Shown here: piece by piece, positions 40,689-43,722 of the stretch
How positions within the stretch are numbered: position 1 is the first letter of the stretch
Layout: each line of letters begins with the position of its first letter
Assembly: GCA_001695595.3 (NCBI GenBank)
Contig: MBPM02000265.1
Coordinates: 1-43,722, forward strand
Length of the DNA: 43,722 bases
Direction: 5' to 3'
DNA from: Plasmopara viticola
Lineage: Eukaryota; Oomycota; Peronosporomycetes; Peronosporales; Peronosporaceae
The notes under the pieces: model-generated
The model's input: the letters and a program-made list of their open reading frames with translations, nothing else
What the model was told of the DNA's origin: nothing
Databases searched by the model: none
Made by a program: the position numbers and the translations under genes

Positions 40689-43600
40689 CCTTTTTCCTGT
40701 CGTCTAATTAAGTTGAGAAATTGCATACTAATCTCACGGATCCGAAAAAACGTTTTCTGTGTTGTTTGGGTTTTGGCTAAAGAATCCTCGAATTTATCGT
40801 CAGAGCCTTCTTCGCCCAAACGTCACTTTCGCAAGAGATCCATCTCGACTTTCCGTTTAAGGCACAAGCGCGGTTTTTAACTATGTCACAGCCTTGAAGT
40901 TTTAAGTGCAAAGACAGTCTTATGATTTTGAGTACCAAAGCAGCTTGTTTGTTGCTGGTATGGTCATAATTTAATGATTCGGCCGTCTAGCAGCCATATT
41001 TGCTGATTCGATAGCCCTCGTTATGACCGACCTGACGCTTTATAGTGAGGACGCAAGAGCAGTAAATAACGCTCACCACCGTCTGATTGGATTTCAAGTC
41101 CCTAGGTGCTTCCATGATCTCGACAAATCTGTGAACTACTACCCTTTATCGCTTATCAAGCGATTGCGGATGGCTTTACGGTGGCCGCAAAGGTACAGAA
41201 TTCCCACCATACTGGCCAACTTGCCAAGAAGCTTTGTACCTTAGAGGCTGTGTACGGAAAGTTGGCCGAGCCTAAAGCTCACTATGTAGTTTGGACCTGC
41301 CACACTATTGCGCGCGCCGATCGATCCGAATGCAAATATTGCGGATCACATGTCTAAAGATGCCTACCTGGTTTCAAGATAGACCGGCGGGCGTATCAAT
41401 ATTAAATGCGGCTTGACCATCGAGGAAGTCTTCGAAAGCAGTCTCTATTGCGTGCACTCGGTTGCGCAAAAGTTGTTGCTCCTCGTTGTGAAGGCATTAA
41501 GCCCAGCTACAGTTACATGTGAAGCACGTAGTGAGCCAAACACACTTTTGCGAGAGACTTGATATTCTTATTTATTGGCTTGGTCTTCTCACTTCACAGA
41601 CTTCGTGAAAGCTGTTGGAACGGTTCTGGTACGTCTGTATGTAGCTGTATATGATTCGCATTTCCCAAACAAGTCGAACGGATTGTGGTAAGAAAGTAAG
41701 GCTTGTCCCGATACAATTGGATTGTTTAAAAGGAAAACCGCGACAGACAGACTTGCTTTTTTAAGACTCTTCATTTGATCAGCTCTTTGTTCTGATATAT
41801 GATGCCCGTGTGCCCGCTGACTTCGATTCTGTCCCAATGGATTTGTGGCTACTAAGCAAAGCAGAATCTGCTAAAGAAGTCCGTGCCTGTTCCAAGAGAG
41901 ATCGATGAAGTTTCGTTTCGCTCAAGTGCCCCAAAATGGTTGCTGAACGAAACTTTGTTCTCAGTGTCAGGCAAGTACCGACCATCAGTATCGTGGAGCG
42001 TCCAACTGGGGAGTGATCAAGTCTTAATAGTGTGTGCATGTGTGTATGCGTATATTACATGAGAAGGTACGTAACAAAAATTTGAGCTTTTGCATATATA
42101 GCTGACTTATTCTATAACAAAGCAATAGAATATAAGAGCTTTTAAAGCGTACGAGCTTAATCGGTGTCTTTATCAGTATGCCTACTAAGCAAGAAGCTTA
42201 TTTATCAAGCACGAGACCATTCAAACTATTTGAGGATCCGATATGTACCAGATTCCTTCCTGCTCTTACGCATTAATGCTACCCGCACCTAGCAGTACTA
42301 TTTAATCCAGAGTAAAGACTATCGTCAACAGAATCGGTAGCTATTTCTACCGGCGAATGCTAATTGCCCGCTAAATAATAATAACGTCGTCACGGGTGAT
42401 AGTTTTGCTTACGATATCCATTATGTCGATTCTAAGCGTATAATTACTCAGATTTCCATTTAAAGCTGCTACGTGCACAATAGGAATCAAAAGAGATTCA
42501 TAAAAGCCTTGTTGTAAGAGATTAAGCGACTGGCACCCATAGACCAAGTCTGCTAAATCGATTAGGGCTTCCGGCTCTTTAGTCAGAGCTTTCATGATCC
42601 TCCGTGCGGTCAAAATTCTTAGAATTTCCTGGCCAAGTCCTTTAGCCTAAAAAAAGCTTACGCATATTCATTAGTCATTCGTAACCAAGTGAAGTTATAT
42701 GCGCTGCCTCTCGTTTTGCATTGCTAACAATTTTTGGTCGACCAAAATTGTTTGCCGGCCTGGAAACTTAACAACGCGCCAAGATGTTTTATCGCAAGAA
42801 ATACTATTTCATATCTTTTGTATTGTTAATTTGTCTTTACGATCAGCAGTATATCGCTCTATGATTCTTCTTCAAGAGCCGTCATGCGTTCAGGAGCTTA
42901 GTCCAATGATTTGTATCAATCACATAAAACTGTTTCGATTTAGCCAGCACCATGTCTCTATGAGGATCCGTGATGGTTAAAGAATATTCGGGAAAAGATA
43001 CTTAACGCAGTCGGGGCGCTGAAAACTCTTGTGGCATCATTTTCCACTTCCATAGCAAATCACATGGTGCACCAATCACCGCGATGCATATATCAAATTA
43101 CATCAGGCCCTCGTTGTGATTAAGCAATCACCTACCAAATCTAGTGTACTATACAAAGTGCATTCGGAAATTTTGATATCAGCTCTTCTTTATAATAGGT
43201 GCTTGTGCTGCTGCATTCTTAAAGTCTTAACAAGCATGGATCTGTCGCTATTTCCGATTTATGTTCGACTTTTTTTCAACCGTATTGAGTGCGAAAGTTT
43301 TGCCTCACACAACGTGCTGTTTTTTGCTTTCACGACGTAGAAGTCATCCATGCTGGCAAAACAACAACATACAAATCAGAACTTTTCTTACAGATGTACA
43401 AATAGCTGGGATTCTTCAAGCAAAGTATACACCATGAACATGTTTACCTACAAGTTCTCTGGCTATAATGACGTACAAATCAAACTTTCTTAAGAGCTGC
43501 AAATGACGGCTACCACGAATAGCAACATACACTATCGTATAAGATTTTAAGAAAAGTAGCCTTTTTGTTTGATTAGCTTGCTTGCTTAGTAGCAAAATTC

Positions 43601-43722
43601 TATGATCTTCCTTTGCTGCTAATCTTGTGAGCCTTCGTATTAAGATAACGTGCTGCATGAAGCGACACAATTCTCACCTTTACGGGTTGTAAGGCGAAAA
43701 GACTGTGCGTCTTCCTGGAGAA
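40689..43722. other. Gene-poor AT-rich end of window
   Basis: Only short open frames occur. One minus-strand frame from about 42649 to 42371 is open for ~93 codons (contains IDLADLVYGCQSLNLLQQ and LLIPIVHVAALNGNL) and may be a fragment of a helical protein, family unknown. The plus-strand frame 41023-41244 is likewise unrecognised. No RNA gene, array or clear transposon seen. Confidence 0.45.

Noticed and set aside
41023..41244. Plus-strand open frame as a gene
   Set aside because: Short, with no signal or domain, in a gene-poor stretch; could not be supported.
37571..43722. tRNA or other structured RNA genes
   Set aside because: Looked for cloverleaf-like stems and found none that could be supported by eye.

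Overview
The window looks like a piece of an oomycete genome, most likely a downy mildew or Phytophthora relative. The evidence is a family of secreted WY-domain effector proteins, short GT-AG introns (52 to 97 bp), compact housekeeping genes, and many decayed retrotransposons. The genus cannot be fixed from the sequence. A radial-spoke (flagellar) gene suggests a lineage that makes, or recently made, zoospores.

Layout. 1-6440 is a decayed APE-type LINE on the minus strand, read right to left as gag-like/zinc knuckle, OTU-like protease, endonuclease, reverse transcriptase; its 3' end runs off the window. 7003-28090 is an accessory cluster holding three intact paralogous WY effector genes (9137-10771 +, 18008-19639 -, 26118-27758 +). 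It also holds one rearranged effector pseudogene (21004-22550), a different RxLR/EER-type effector pseudogene (11874-12978), two truncated copies of a DNAJC11-like gene (about 7680-8934 - and 22809-24055 +), a Mutator-type transposase remnant, a WD40 gene fragment and repeated intergenic modules. About 3.5 kb at 7003-10490 is repeated in inverted orientation at 21215-24722. Between the arms lie a 397-bp tandem array of short internally deleted LINE derivatives and, at 15733-16876, a longer internally deleted copy of the apparent source LINE.

28307-37570 is a dense housekeeping block: intact four-exon DNAJC11 (+), an RSPH10B-like MORN protein (-), TAPT1 (+, head-to-head with RSPH10B), and a Pumilio/CCCH protein (-, tail-to-tail with TAPT1). 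The last three are interrupted by single-base frame breaks. Almost all are missing bases, several in short homopolymers, which suggests uncorrected sequencing or assembly indels more than gene death. 37571-43722 is gene-poor and holds one more short LINE derivative (39256-39584), a possible pogo-like MITE, a fold-back repeat and orphan open frames.

How it fits together (inference): the effector family appears to have expanded by segmental and inverted duplication beside DNAJC11. The duplications carried truncated DNAJC11 copies along as passengers, and the cluster then collected LINE-derived insertions. The housekeeping genes are not obviously linked to the effectors in function.
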